Source of the DNA: Syncephalis fuscata
Lineage: Eukaryota > Zoopagomycota > Zoopagomycetes > Zoopagales > Piptocephalidaceae
Assembly: GCA_025786725.1 (NCBI GenBank)
Contig: JAHLTZ010000002.1
Location: 744,001-808,000, forward strand
Direction of reading: 5' to 3'
DNA length: 64,000 nucleotides
Below, piece by piece: positions 52,902 to 63,054 of the stretch (positions within the stretch are counted from its first letter, which is position 1; each line of letters opens with the position of its first letter). The notes under the pieces were generated by a model, which saw only the letters and a list, made by a program, of their open reading frames with translations, had not been told where the DNA came from and made no database searches. Made by a program: the position numbers and the translations under genes.

Positions 52902-53232
52902 CTAACCCAACCCAACCCAACCCAACCCAACCATAGCTATTGGGCAGTGGAAGCAGTGATAGACTTGTCGCCTGAGCTTGTCGCCTTCATGATACTTGTT
53001 GACACAGTCACCACGTACACTACAAGGCATTGGGTAACACAGCCATAATGGGTCGCCTCTTCTGTAATATATTATTTCTATATTTATTGACGTTACCATG
53101 ATAATAACAATAACAACAAATAAATGACTTGCCTTTTGGCTTACCATACTGCGTTCTTTTTTATCCATTTATGTCATTTTAATACTATTAGTACTAGTAA
53201 TAGTATTGGTACTAGCGTTAGTATAAGTAGCT
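52902..53232. other. Spacer with an AACCC array
   Basis: 331 bases between BCD1 and the intronless seven-helix gene. It opens with five AACCC units (52904-52931). No gene; the minus-strand frame is a shadow. Confidence 0.5.
52904..52931. repeat. (AACCC)5 telomere-like array
   Basis: Five pentamers directly after the BCD1 stop, with CCATAGCT on both sides (52897-52904 and 52931-52938), like a filled-in break or insertion. Confidence 0.75.
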
Positions 53233-54552
53233 ATGTCTCACGCGGATCATCAAATTGCTCTCTCTATTTATCCTTGTATTATTAACGAGGATAATAGTGA
53301 AGTGTGCTCTTTAGATATTGGTCTATTTGCTGTTACGTGTATAAGTTGTTTTATATATGGAGTAGGATGCTTATTTGGTATTTATGTGTTTTATTACCGA
53401 TGGCAACATCGCCTGTTCACTGGATTGCGCCACCGAGTGGATGGATATCAGATGCCTCGACCACTCGACAGTCTACTCGCATGTCTTATTATTCATACAT
53501 TGGCGAATTTCATCGTCTATTCGCTTACTATTGCTGGATGGCCACCCTCACAAATGCTGCGTGATGTACTCGTGCTTCTATGTGTTGCCATGATATTTGT
53601 AGCTCTATCGATGTTTATGGCTAGTTCAGTGGTTCATATTCCATCTATTTTCGTACAACGTATCAGTAGTAATCGCCGTTATTGCCGTACGATGGGCGAT
53701 CGTGTCATAAATCCGCATCAAACAATTCGCGTTCCTTCAACAAAAATACTCCACTTTATTGTAGTGTGGTTCAACCCAACCTTGCTCGTTTTTGCCGTAC
53801 CCTTAGGTATATGGCTCGGTATTGCATCTGATCGACATGATCACCTACAAATTGCTAGGGCCATGACGACCATCTCTACACTGATTATCGTAATGGCAAT
53901 CTTTATGATTTATATCACTAGTTATTATTGCTATGGATTCTACAAGATTTTATCGAAATATGTTCAACCATCAACTCGTAATGAACCATTAAGCAAAGAT
54001 GAAGTTAAAGCCGCTTATCATTTTCGTAACATCTTTCTATTGATGGTTATTTATTGTGGGTTTACAGCCCTTATGACACTGCCAGTTTGTATATTTCTAA
54101 CGAAAATCGAGAAGGTTCGCTGGATTTATTATATAGTAGTTGTTATACATCATATTATTTTATTTCCTAGTTTATCTTGGGGTATTTTTATAATTGGACT
54201 ACAAAGCTCCAGGAATCGTGTGCAACAACGTATATTTTCGCTTAAAGGATCTCTAAAGGATACCGGATCATTAACCAATTCCATGCCAGATCTAGATCTT
54301 ATGGACGAAGCAACCAGTCGTGGTACATTGTTCTGGCAAAGTCTATTTGCCAATAACCAACATATGGGGGATGAACACGATAGAGTATCTATTGTTGTAC
54401 ACGACAGTAACAATGGCGGCAATAATACTAATAACACCCGTTGTTATAATATAACACAAGGAGATGTTGCTCATCCTAAGCCGGCCCATATCACTTCTCG
54501 TGGCCATTCAGATAGCTTAGTGATGGACGATAAAAAATGGCCTATTCGATAA
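53233..54552 (+). CDS. Intronless seven-helix membrane protein, orphan receptor candidate
   Basis: A single open frame, 439 aa. Seven hydrophobic segments are seen: IGLFAVTCISCFIYGVGCLF; LLACLIIHTLANFIVYSLTI; VLVLLCVAMIFVALSMFMAS; FIVVWFNPTLLVFAVPLGIW; TTISTLIIVMAIFMIYITSY; IFLLMVIYCGFTALMTLPVC; YIVVVIHHIILFPSLSWGIF. The N-terminus is short and outside by charge, the intracellular loops are basic (RQRI- or FVQRISSNRR-type), and a cytosolic tail of about 100 residues holds Ser and Asn-rich stretches. No known GPCR class motif was recognised and it does not resemble the tandem pair at 21-25 kb. A signalling receptor is plausible, but a transporter-like role is not excluded. Confidence 0.72.
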   Translation: MSHADHQIALSIYPCIINEDNSEVCSLDIGLFAVTCISCFIYGVGCLFGIYVFYYRWQHRLFTGLRHRVDGYQMPRPLDSLLACLIIHTLANFIVYSLTIAGWPPSQMLRDVLVLLCVAMIFVALSMFMASSVVHIPSIFVQRISSNRRYCRTMGDRVINPHQTIRVPSTKILHFIVVWFNPTLLVFAVPLGIWLGIASDRHDHLQIARAMTTISTLIIVMAIFMIYITSYYCYGFYKILSKYVQPSTRNEPLSKDEVKAAYHFRNIFLLMVIYCGFTALMTLPVCIFLTKIEKVRWIYYIVVVIHHIILFPSLSWGIFIIGLQSSRNRVQQRIFSLKGSLKDTGSLTNSMPDLDLMDEATSRGTLFWQSLFANNQHMGDEHDRVSIVVHDSNNGGNNTNNTRCYNITQGDVAHPKPAHITSRGHSDSLVMDDKKWPIR

Positions 54553-56195
54553 CATTGCTACTGGGTCGTCTATACTCATTTTATTAATATCTATATTGCA
54601 TGTGTTTTGTTATAATTATAGTTGTAAACATAATATTTTAAGAATAGCTGATTTATGAATAAATTTAATTATTGCTATAAGGGAGCTACTATACTTTGAG
54701 TCCCTAGCTTCAAACTGGGACAAAAAGATTTATAACTTGAATACTAAATCGTCAATCAGTTTTTACTACGGAAATGTGGTTTGTTGAAGTAGTACCACAT
54801 CAACTCCAATTGAATCAATCAGTGTCAATTAATCTGCACTATTTTCAATATCAAAATAAATATTAAATAGTATTTCATTTTACTTACAATAAAATGTTAT
54901 AGTTTGATTACGATATTGATGTAACAATGTCAGGTTGATTCCTTGTAATAGTAAATGGTAAGAAATCAGAAGGCCTTGGTTCACTACTGGCCATTATGCT
55001 GAATATACTGTGCATGTTTTTGCTGGCATTAACATCGCATTATTTATTCATTCATATAAACTATTGGTCTATTGTTACATCTTCTAGAATATGATTATAT
55101 TTCATTATTCTAACAATGACACCTTCTATGACTACACTTGTCTTTAAGAAACATCGACTTTGACTGCATTTCTTATCACACTCAGTAATTTATTGGTAAT
55201 ATGCTTTATAACAACGACTCTTAGTATTAAATGGCTTTAATGTTTCAACTTTGATTTCTACGTTTTTATTTATCTACTTCACTCCTCAATACTTTTCGAT
55301 ACAACTAAACATTCACTCATTACTATAACGTGTATAATATTACATCCAACATTAATTAATTCATGTGTAATTATCAATAAAATAATGTAACTAATTAGTT
55401 ATTTTATTATTGCTTTAATATATATATGCACTTTCATTATGATATTAATTGTTCAAAATGCTATATATTTAGTCAGATTAACTACAGGAAAAGTGGCTGT
55501 TTAATAAACGACTTTTATAATAATTATATTAATCTTGATCTTACATCACAAATATGCCCAAAATGCAACAGTAGAATATTAAAAAAATAGAAGAGATCGT
55601 TTAGATGCAATACTACATGCTATACGTAGATGCAACGACTGTGGAATGACATGAAATCGCAATCATATGGTTCTATTAATATTCGATTAATTTTTCTACA
55701 CATGGCCAGCAACAACAATAATTGGCCTTAAATGTTTCAATGAAATCAAATGGTATGTTAAATTATTTACTTAAGTGTTTAAAATAACAGCTACTAATAC
55801 AATGCTCTGTTACAATCAATTCTATTTCATGGAAATAATAATGTTATTATATTGGATTAATATTTATCGTAAATAATGATTTGAACACAATTTAATCCAA
55901 TCAACTCGTCAACTATTTAAATCGTTACAATTGATTGCGTAAAAAGATTTGCTGCATTGAGGAGTCAAAGTACAGTTTAATTAAATTACTTAACGACCAA
56001 TTATAAATTAAACACGCGATCATTTGTACCTATCAATTCATCGATCAGGTGAGGCTTTCAGGTTTCACGACATTATATATATAGATTATAAGATGATTTT
56101 CTTTTTGTTTTAGTTTCTAGTTCGTATAGCGTTGGATTACTTTCTATTTCATTATAACTATACTATACTATACTACGTATTAACAGGTCAACACT
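54553..56195. other. Spacer with dispersed repeat copy C
   Basis: 1.6 kb of AT-rich DNA with no intact gene. Most of it (54680-55990) is repeat copy C. The last 200 bases are the promoter of PPCS. Confidence 0.55.
54680..55990 (+). repeat. Dispersed repeat family, copy C (longest)
   Basis: Blocks shared with copy A: AAACTGGGACAAAAAGATT, TGGTTTGTTGAAGTAGTACC, AATCTGCACTATTTTCAATA, CAATAAAATGTTA, then after about 0.6 kb CAACAGTAGAATATTA, CTATTAATATTCGATTAA, AAATGTTTCAA and TTACAATTGATTGCGTAAAA. The 0.6-kb middle is absent from copy A. No open reading frame of note. Confidence 0.7.
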
Positions 56196-57607
56196 ATGTC
56201 ACTACCTCAATCTGCTGCCATTCTAGGCTACCAGCCCGAACAGCCAGTAAACCCGTCTACGTACTTTGACGAGAATCCTGCCCCACGTAATTTGGCGACT
56301 CATGAGGCAAAGGTGGAAGCATTTGTACAGCAACATATAAATACCAATAGAAAAGTAGCACTAGTCACGGTAAGTGATTGATACTATTACTATTGAGTAT
56401 TTAATAGTCATAAACACTTGTCATGTATCGTTATAATAACAATAATAATTACTATTCTGTTTAGAGTGGCGGTACAACTGTGCCGTTGGAAGTCAATACC
56501 GTACGTTTTATGGATAACTTTAGTGCCGGTACACGCGGTGCTACATCAGCTGAATATCCTTGAGTTACTAGGGCACCATCTATTTCATTAACATATTATA
56601 ATGATCGCTTAACTACTATACTTATGATTATATACGTATTTGCTAGAACAAGGCTATGCCGTTATATTTATGCATCGACAATTCAGTCTGCAGCCATACA
56701 GTCGACACTACTCGCATACTACTAATTGTTTTTTGGACCATATGACATTGGATAAGAATGGTAAAATAGAAGGTACATTGGTAAATACATATATCAGTAT
56801 ATTCATTGCTAATGGATATGTTCATAAAGTGGGGGACCAATTCCGTCAGCGTATGACTGAAGTGCTGGCTAAATATCAAAAGGTAAATTGGTATAGACAT
56901 AGTATGAGTCCATTTATAATATATTGTAATTATTATAGGCTAAACAAGATGGCACACTGATTATGATTGATTTTGTTACGGTGACCGATTATCTATTTTT
57001 ACTTCGATCATGTTCTCGTATTATGTGTGTTCTTAAAGAAAAAGCACTGTTTTATCTGGCAGCTGCTGTAAGCGATTTCTTTATTCCAGCCAAAAAAATG
57101 GTATGCTATAACGAATACAATAGAATACAATAGAATACACTGCTAATAATGTTTATTATTATATAGGCTGAACACAAGATTCAATCCGGCGATGGTGGTT
57201 TGACACTATGTATGGATCAAGTGCCAAAGTTTCTAAAACCTTTAGTTAAAGAATGGACACCGTATGGATTTGTCGTATCGTTTAAGGTAATTGAATCCAA
57301 TAGATATTGATTAAAAATAGATAGATTATATGATATATACATACTATATTAGCTGGAAACCGATCCCTCTTTACTTATTCCAAAGGCTCGTCAAGCACTT
57401 CATCGCTATGGCCATCAGCTAGTGATTGGTAATATGCTGAATACACGTAAACGACTTGTAGTGTTGGTAGATCCAGAGAAAGAATGTAAAATACAACTAT
57501 CGGATGAACAGTTGAAACAAGGCGTGGAAATTGAAGAGCAAATTGTGGCACGACTAGCTGAACATCATGAACAGCATATTTTAAACTATCGGGCAAATCA
57601 TCATTAA
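56196..57607 (+). CDS. CAB2: Phosphopantothenate-cysteine ligase (PPCS), frame uncertain at one junction
   Basis: Exons 56196-56369, 56465-56563, 56647-56882, 56939-57100, 57167-57286, 57353-57607; about 348 aa. This is the second step of coenzyme A synthesis: cysteine is joined to 4'-phosphopantothenate with nucleotide hydrolysis. Motifs: [30 protein letters not shown] (nucleotide and substrate loop), [94 protein letters not shown] and GVEIEEQIV. Exon 2 to 3 is atypical: to join SAEY to QGYAV one base near 56558 must be restored and a GTTACT donor used. An in-frame stretch 56773-56829 (57 bases) has GT-AG ends and may be an intron; the frame stays open either way. Confidence 0.88.
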
Positions 57608-57709
57608 AACGATTATGCATTTAGTAGGCTTGTTTTTGTTTAGTGCGTAATTTTGAATACTTTAATAAAGTTTATAATTACAGTAAATTACAATGTATGC
57701 ACTACGCTA

Positions 57710-58759
57710 TTACATCCACAAATGATCATATCCATTTTGATTGTAATTATGATAATGGTTGTTGTTGTTGTTCTTATTATTATTATTGTTATTGTTGTTT
57801 GAGTATACGGGAGGTGCTGTTTGGGTGGGTGATGGTAATCTAACCATATCATATGGATTAGGCAGGAGTGTACGAGAATAGGTTGATTGATAGCGAAGTA
57901 GTGTGGTATCCACAGCGGGTAGACCACGTCCATAGTCTTTAGCACGTGGTTTACGTGGTTTATGTACTCGATGTTGACCAGGATTATAGGCGTAATAGCG
58001 ATCCCCGTCTAGTTCTGAGGCGTAACCAGCCATGGGTCGTTTGTATTTATCGTTTGATCTTAATGTTGTGTCCATAAATGCATAGTGATCAGGCGAGTGT
58101 TTGTGTGTTGTTGTAGTGGTGATGGCAGTCTTTACACCATTAAGTAGCCTTGATGGATATTTAGTCTTTTTCTGTGTATTGTATTTATGTAGAGCATTAT
58201 CCATCCAATTTAATACACGTTCAACACCATAAGAATAAGTTGATGCATTATCGGTTGTGATCGATGCGGCATTATCTTGTTTTTGTTCTTCGTAGTTTTG
58301 CATATACTGTTCTTTTGTCTTATTATTTGGCTTTTCTTCCTTCTCCTCCTCTGTGGCATAAGGACTCATGGATTGTCGTGTCCAGCCAAGTTCGGCAATA
58401 TCACTTCGCCACCACGGATCATCGGCCTCTTCTCTTTTTTCATTTTGTTTTATCGCTGGTTTAACATGAATATTAAGGAAGGGATGGTGAGCAGGCTTTT
58501 TCCTATCAACCTCTGACAAGTAAGGCGAATCTAGAAGGGGCGATGGGTGTGCGATGCTTTCCTCTAGTGGCTTTGTAAGCAATTGTCGTCGTTGTCGTGA
58601 AGGTGGCGATGACGGTGCAGGATAGTATGCATTATGTTCAGCCTTATTTCTTTCTCCTTTTTCGTTGTAGGAATGAAGCCGTGTCTCTAGCGTACGGACC
58701 TGCAGCTGCAACTGCTGTAATTGGCGAAGTAGTTCATGTTCATTAGTATCCATTGGCAA
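57710..58759 (-). CDS. Unrecognised protein, coiled-coil start and low-complexity tail
   Basis: Single open frame of 349 aa (an alternative Met lies two codons in). Residues 6-30 form a leucine-rich coiled coil (HELLRQLQQLQLQVRTLETR). The middle is charged and disordered, with Trp-containing motifs (DDPWWRSDIAELGWTRQ; VERVLNWMDNALHKY). The C-terminal half is rich in Tyr, Pro and Arg (YYAYNPGQHRVHKPRKPRAK DYGRGLP) and ends in an Asn run encoded by a repeat. The steady reading over more than 1 kb and low stop density support a real gene. The family is unknown; the pattern suggests a scaffold-type or nuclear structural protein, which is inference. It converges with PPCS, about 100 bases apart. 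Confidence 0.65.
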   Translation of the reverse strand: MPMDTNEHELLRQLQQLQLQVRTLETRLHSYNEKGERNKAEHNAYYPAPSSPPSRQRRQLLTKPLEESIAHPSPLLDSPYLSEVDRKKPAHHPFLNIHVKPAIKQNEKREEADDPWWRSDIAELGWTRQSMSPYATEEEKEEKPNNKTKEQYMQNYEEQKQDNAASITTDNASTYSYGVERVLNWMDNALHKYNTQKKTKYPSRLLNGVKTAITTTTTHKHSPDHYAFMDTTLRSNDKYKRPMAGYASELDGDRYYAYNPGQHRVHKPRKPRAKDYGRGLPAVDTTLLRYQSTYSRTLLPNPYDMVRLPSPTQTAPPVYSNNNNNNNNKNNNNNHYHNYNQNGYDHLWM

Positions 58760-58994
58760 CTTGATTGAACAAGCGATAGAGTAAAATATGATACTACAGC
58801 TAAATAGTAAAAAGCAAAAGTCACTTGTTGATCAGTTTATTATAATGAATTAATAGAAATAGGCAAATGATAACAATAGAAAATAGTAATAATAATAATG
58901 GGTGTTGATAAGCTCAGGGCTATTTACGTAGATTGATTGGACTAGACTGTTTATAATATAAAAGCACATCCCATTGTAATGGCTGAAATGCATT

Positions 58995-59000
58995 TATATA
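58995..59000 (+). promoter_or_regulatory. TATA box of U6 snRNA gene
   Basis: TATATA in TTTATATAGC, about 25 bases before the predicted U6 start, the usual place for a TATA element of an RNA polymerase III U6 promoter. Confidence 0.7.
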
Positions 59001-59020
59001 GCATGCAAGACCTTTATTTG

Positions 59021-59057
59021 GTGTCCAGGTTTTCTTCGGAATCCTGTGACATATGAA

Positions 59058-59088
<31 letters not shown>

Positions 59089-59147
59089 TGCCCCTGCATA
59101 AGGATGACACGTAAATCTTGAGTGGATTACTCCTACGGGAGAATTTT
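59021..59147 (+). ncRNA. U6 spliceosomal RNA
   Basis: The spliceosome's catalytic RNA. Signatures: a 5' hairpin with a TTCG loop (59026-59045), GGAACGATACAGAGAAGATT with the ACAGAGA box at 59072-59078 that meets the 5' splice site, the AGC triad at 59084-59086, and the internal stem-loop around CCCCTGCATAAGGATGACAC. No intron interrupts the conserved core. The 3' end is longer than in human or yeast U6: after ACACG come about 35 bases ending in a CTCC-TACG-GGAG hairpin before the T run, giving about 127 nt against the usual 105-115. The exact 5' and 3' ends are estimated. Confidence 0.95.
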
Positions 59148-59151
59148 TTTT
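59144..59151 (+). terminator. RNA polymerase III terminator of U6
   Basis: Eight T residues immediately after the terminal hairpin. Confidence 0.85.
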
Positions 59152-59490
59152 GCATTGCTTACTTTGGTTTGAATAGACACGCCAGTACTGCCGGCAGTTG
59201 ATTTTTTGCTAAATTAGTGTGTACTTGCACCGTTATGCTTTCTGCAACATATAATAGTGTGTTATTTAATAAAAGTTTTATTAAATAGTTGTTTGCTATG
59301 TGCTAATGATTGTTGATTGACCACTCAACATATTAACACTTTCTACAATCGCTTAGTAGTATCGACTATTTGTATTGTCATTTTAATATATAAGTCATAT
59401 CATCAATGGTACAGTTAATCCTAATTGTTTATTCACACTGAAAACCGCAAGAAAGTACAAGCATAACAAATAAAATTATTACTTTCTAAT
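59152..59490. other. Spacer between U6 and kinesin-10
   Basis: 339 AT-rich bases; 3' flank of the kinesin gene. No gene. Confidence 0.45.
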
Positions 59491-62416
59491 TTAACAATTC
59501 AACTGTATCACGGTTAGTATCGTGGCCATTAGCTGCTTTATAGTAGTTACCTTTATAATATTCTCGAGTACATTGAATGATATACCGGCACGTGAAAGTT
59601 CATTTAACGATGTTAATGGCCCATTTTCATCGATATATTCAACAATCTAAGGATGAAGATGAACATGAGTGATAAACTAAATAAATACGATAAGATAATT
59701 ACTTGTTGGGCCCGTTTTGCACCAATATTTTTAAATTTCTTAATAATACGAAGATCCATACTATTAAAGGCATGCATAAGACGCACTTCTGTCGTGCTAC
59801 GTGACATAGTATCGGGTGATTCTATACTACTTAGATTAGTTGATGATGATGCTGATGGTGGTGGTGAGACGGTAAAAGAATGATGAGAGGTATTTTTGGC
59901 AAGAACATTTTTAAAGCTATTTAACAGATTCGTGCCAAAACTGAGCGGGCCGTGGTTCTCTTTGTTACTATGTGTACCACCATTTAATGATTTACTTGTT
60001 GGTTTATCATTGGTAGAAGACAGTGCATTGCGTATACCTTCAATACGTTTCTGTAAGCTTTCTTTATCTGGAATAAATGCTTGTGCTATTACAATTGATT
60101 ATATATTAGCTATTCATAATCTCTATTTATTCATACCTTGTTCGTATAATCCAAGTGCTGCTTTAAATTCACCACTCTTTTCCAGTTGTTTGGCTCGTAA
60201 AATGTAGGCTTTAGCATTTTTTGTTTTTGTAGAGGGTGATAAGAAAGTGGCTATTTCTGTTGTAGTTGCCACAGATCTATTAATCAAAAATAGTATTTAA
60301 TTAACCTATATATTACAGCAACTAAATGACTTACTGTTGTTTACTTAACGAGCTCTTTCTTCGTCGTATCTTTTTTCTTTCTGGTTCACTGCTTTCTTGT
60401 GTTATATTTCTAAACAAAATAGCCAGTTAATTACAACATTAACAATTATCCCAAATAACATACTCTATTAGATTACAACTATCTTGCATTTCCTTTAGTT
60501 TACGTTCTAACATTCGACTAACGCACTCTTCAAGTTCTTCCTGGGACATATTGGGATTTCTCTTTCTTTCTCGTGCACGTATCTCGCTAAACGATGGTGT
60601 GGGCTGTTTAGCTTCTGGTTTGGCATTTTGATTACTAGCATTGTGTGGCCGTTTGTTCTTATTCTTTTCCACTGATCCATGAGCTGCGGTACGCACTGAT
60701 TTACCAAGTCCACGTGATCCAGGTCGTGGCACTGGTGGCCGTTCTAAGATACAACTATAAACAATCAAATACGATCGACTAATCAGTCAGCCTTACCATC
60801 TACTTCTGTAATCGACGCCTTATTAACTATAGTTTTTGATTTTTTGGCAAAATTCAGTGTACTATAAACGTGTTAGTCAGTTATTAGTTGAAATAGGCAT
60901 TAAACATACTTGATGGTATCCTGATAAAATTGCTATTCTGGTTATTAGTATGTTGTAATTGTTTATATGATTAATGCTACTTACATGTCCTGGTGCCACG
61001 TTGACTATCATTAAGCCCAATGATTTACCACCTAATGAATCCTATAGAGTGTATTGGTTAAAAGTTTATTTACACTATGCAATAGTATATCTACCTGAAG
61101 TATACGTGTCATCTTTGAATCTCGGAATGGGATTCGTGTCTATTATATGTATGTATAATTAGCGGCAGTAAACAATATTTACCGCCTACTTACTGAACCA
61201 TTATTAAGTGCTTCAACAACTTGACCAAGTACAAATAACGATCGATTAATGGCTCCACTCTCAGCCATTCGATCTTTTCCATTCTCAGTACGGCGATTGT
61301 CTTCAGACCCTGCCAAATCAATTAAATGACTCGGCCACATAGTGTTTTACCAGTAGTTGTGTCATTTATATCCACATAGACTACAAGAATGGCATGGGAT
61401 CGACTTGAATTGCCATTCAATTTAGTACTTGCTGTTGAGCGGCCCTTACATGCTTGTCTAATACATAGTTAGTAGTTGTAATAATAATAATAGTAATAAT
61501 AAACCTACTTAAACAGACGATCAAAATCAGCATAAGTATCAACTTTGTGCTATACCAGCTGTTAGTTGCTTAGTATTAATATGTATGTAAGTTAGCCATA
61601 CCTCAGATAACTGTGCCACAAAAATATTTCGCTGTGCATCTTCTCGAATAGCTAAACCAGAGGCCGGATTCTACAATAATATAAACACTATAGTATAAAT
61701 ACATGAATACATTAATACAATTTGAAATAGCTTACAGCATCTCTTGGGATAAGCAAATCATAAACAATTTCACGATAGATTTCCATATACGATATTCGAA
61801 TTGTCATATTTGATCGTTGTTTCTTTGCATCAAATATCAACCCAAGAGTGCGTGGAATAATACCAGGTTGTTTCTCACTACCCTGTATTGTGTGTGTTTT
61901 ACCAGCACCTGTAACACCGTAACAAAAAACAGTGGTGCTCTAAATCATTTATAATTAACAAAATAATAGCAGTTAACATTGGTTAATTAACATTTTAGTA
62001 TTCAATTAACTTACCAGTCCTTTAAATACATTCTCCACTAATGGCTGTATATGTTGCTTAAATATTTGGCCCTGAGAGGCGCGTGCATCGTAGCAGCCAT
62101 CAAAGCTAAGCATAGCAGATAATGGTTAATTCACAACTGCAATAACATCAATTCACGCTTACTTGAATCGATAAATCTCGCTACGGCTGCGGAGATTTGA
62201 AATCTCTACCGCGGTATTGTCAACCTTTACCGTCTCATCTTCATTCTCGTGCGCTAAAAAGGGACGTACACGACAAAGTACCTTGATCTGATGTTCGCGA
62301 CTATTATGGTTGTCGCTAGTAGACGCGTTAGACGCGACACTATCGTTGCTAATAGCAGAGGAGTTGGACAGTCGGTTGTGTGAAGGTTTCTGCCCACGCT
62401 TCCCAACAATAGTCAT
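59491..62416 (-). CDS. Kinesin-10 (KIF22/KID-type chromokinesin), frame interrupted once
   Basis: Fifteen exons: 62416-62163, 62105-62015, 61939-61736, 61670-61602, 61549-61509, 61457-61194, 61139-61095, 61041-60985, 60920-60910 (11 bases), 60861-60797, 60743-60464, 60409-60335, 60276-60137, 60085-59703, 59646-59491; about 711 aa. The motor domain holds VLCRVRPFL, the P-loop [10 protein letters not shown] with KIF22-like [11 protein letters not shown], switch [10 protein letters not shown], switch [15 protein letters not shown] and [20 protein letters not shown]. The C-terminus has a helix-hairpin-helix DNA-binding motif ([29 protein letters not shown]), the mark of KID, which pushes chromosome arms along spindle microtubules. 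Near 61324 one base is missing in a T/A run just before switch II. The last exon could also splice further at AAG-GTAACT. Confidence 0.9.
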
Positions 62417-63054
62417 GCTGGCAGTGCAATGTTTACGTTAGTCGAGAAATCTTTGGTAATAAACACGATAACAAGACGTGTTGTAATAGTTAGTTAATAG
62501 GATATGGATTTGGAGAAGAAAAGTAAATAAAGAAACAGGCGATTTTTATAAATAATAATAAACATTGATCTGTTTTCATATTCCACTTTGTTTCTATTCC
62601 TTGTCTCCATCAATTGCAAAATAGACTTTTACTAGGTATGTTTAATCAAATACGTTTTTGCTTTTGCACTATTGCCGGTGGAGTAAATGATGAATAGTTT
62701 TGTATCGTAATCTGTACCGTATAGCAAATAAGCTACTATATATATATTATATGTATTATATGTATATATAGTGCTTTGGCTACATGACGGATCTCAAATC
62801 TTCTCTCTGATTAACTCCTACTGAGCCGTATAAAGATCAAGACTTTGTATGTTCATAGCTAACATATTGATTGACACTAGATGATAATTGATGCAAGTGA
62901 ATGCCTTTATTATCTATTTGCCATAGAGAACGATTGAGCCAAATAAATGGTAGATTGTATTAGTTGTAATAGTGGCATTGGTATTAGTAGTAGATATTAG
63001 TTGTAATTATAATAAAACAATCAGCAATTGACCACAAGTGCATTAATATTTCTT
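62417..63054. other. Spacer between kinesin-10 and SRA1/Sec31-type gene
   Basis: 638 bases: kinesin promoter, a TATAT/ATATGT tract at 62739-62771, then 3' flank of the next gene. No gene. Confidence 0.45.
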
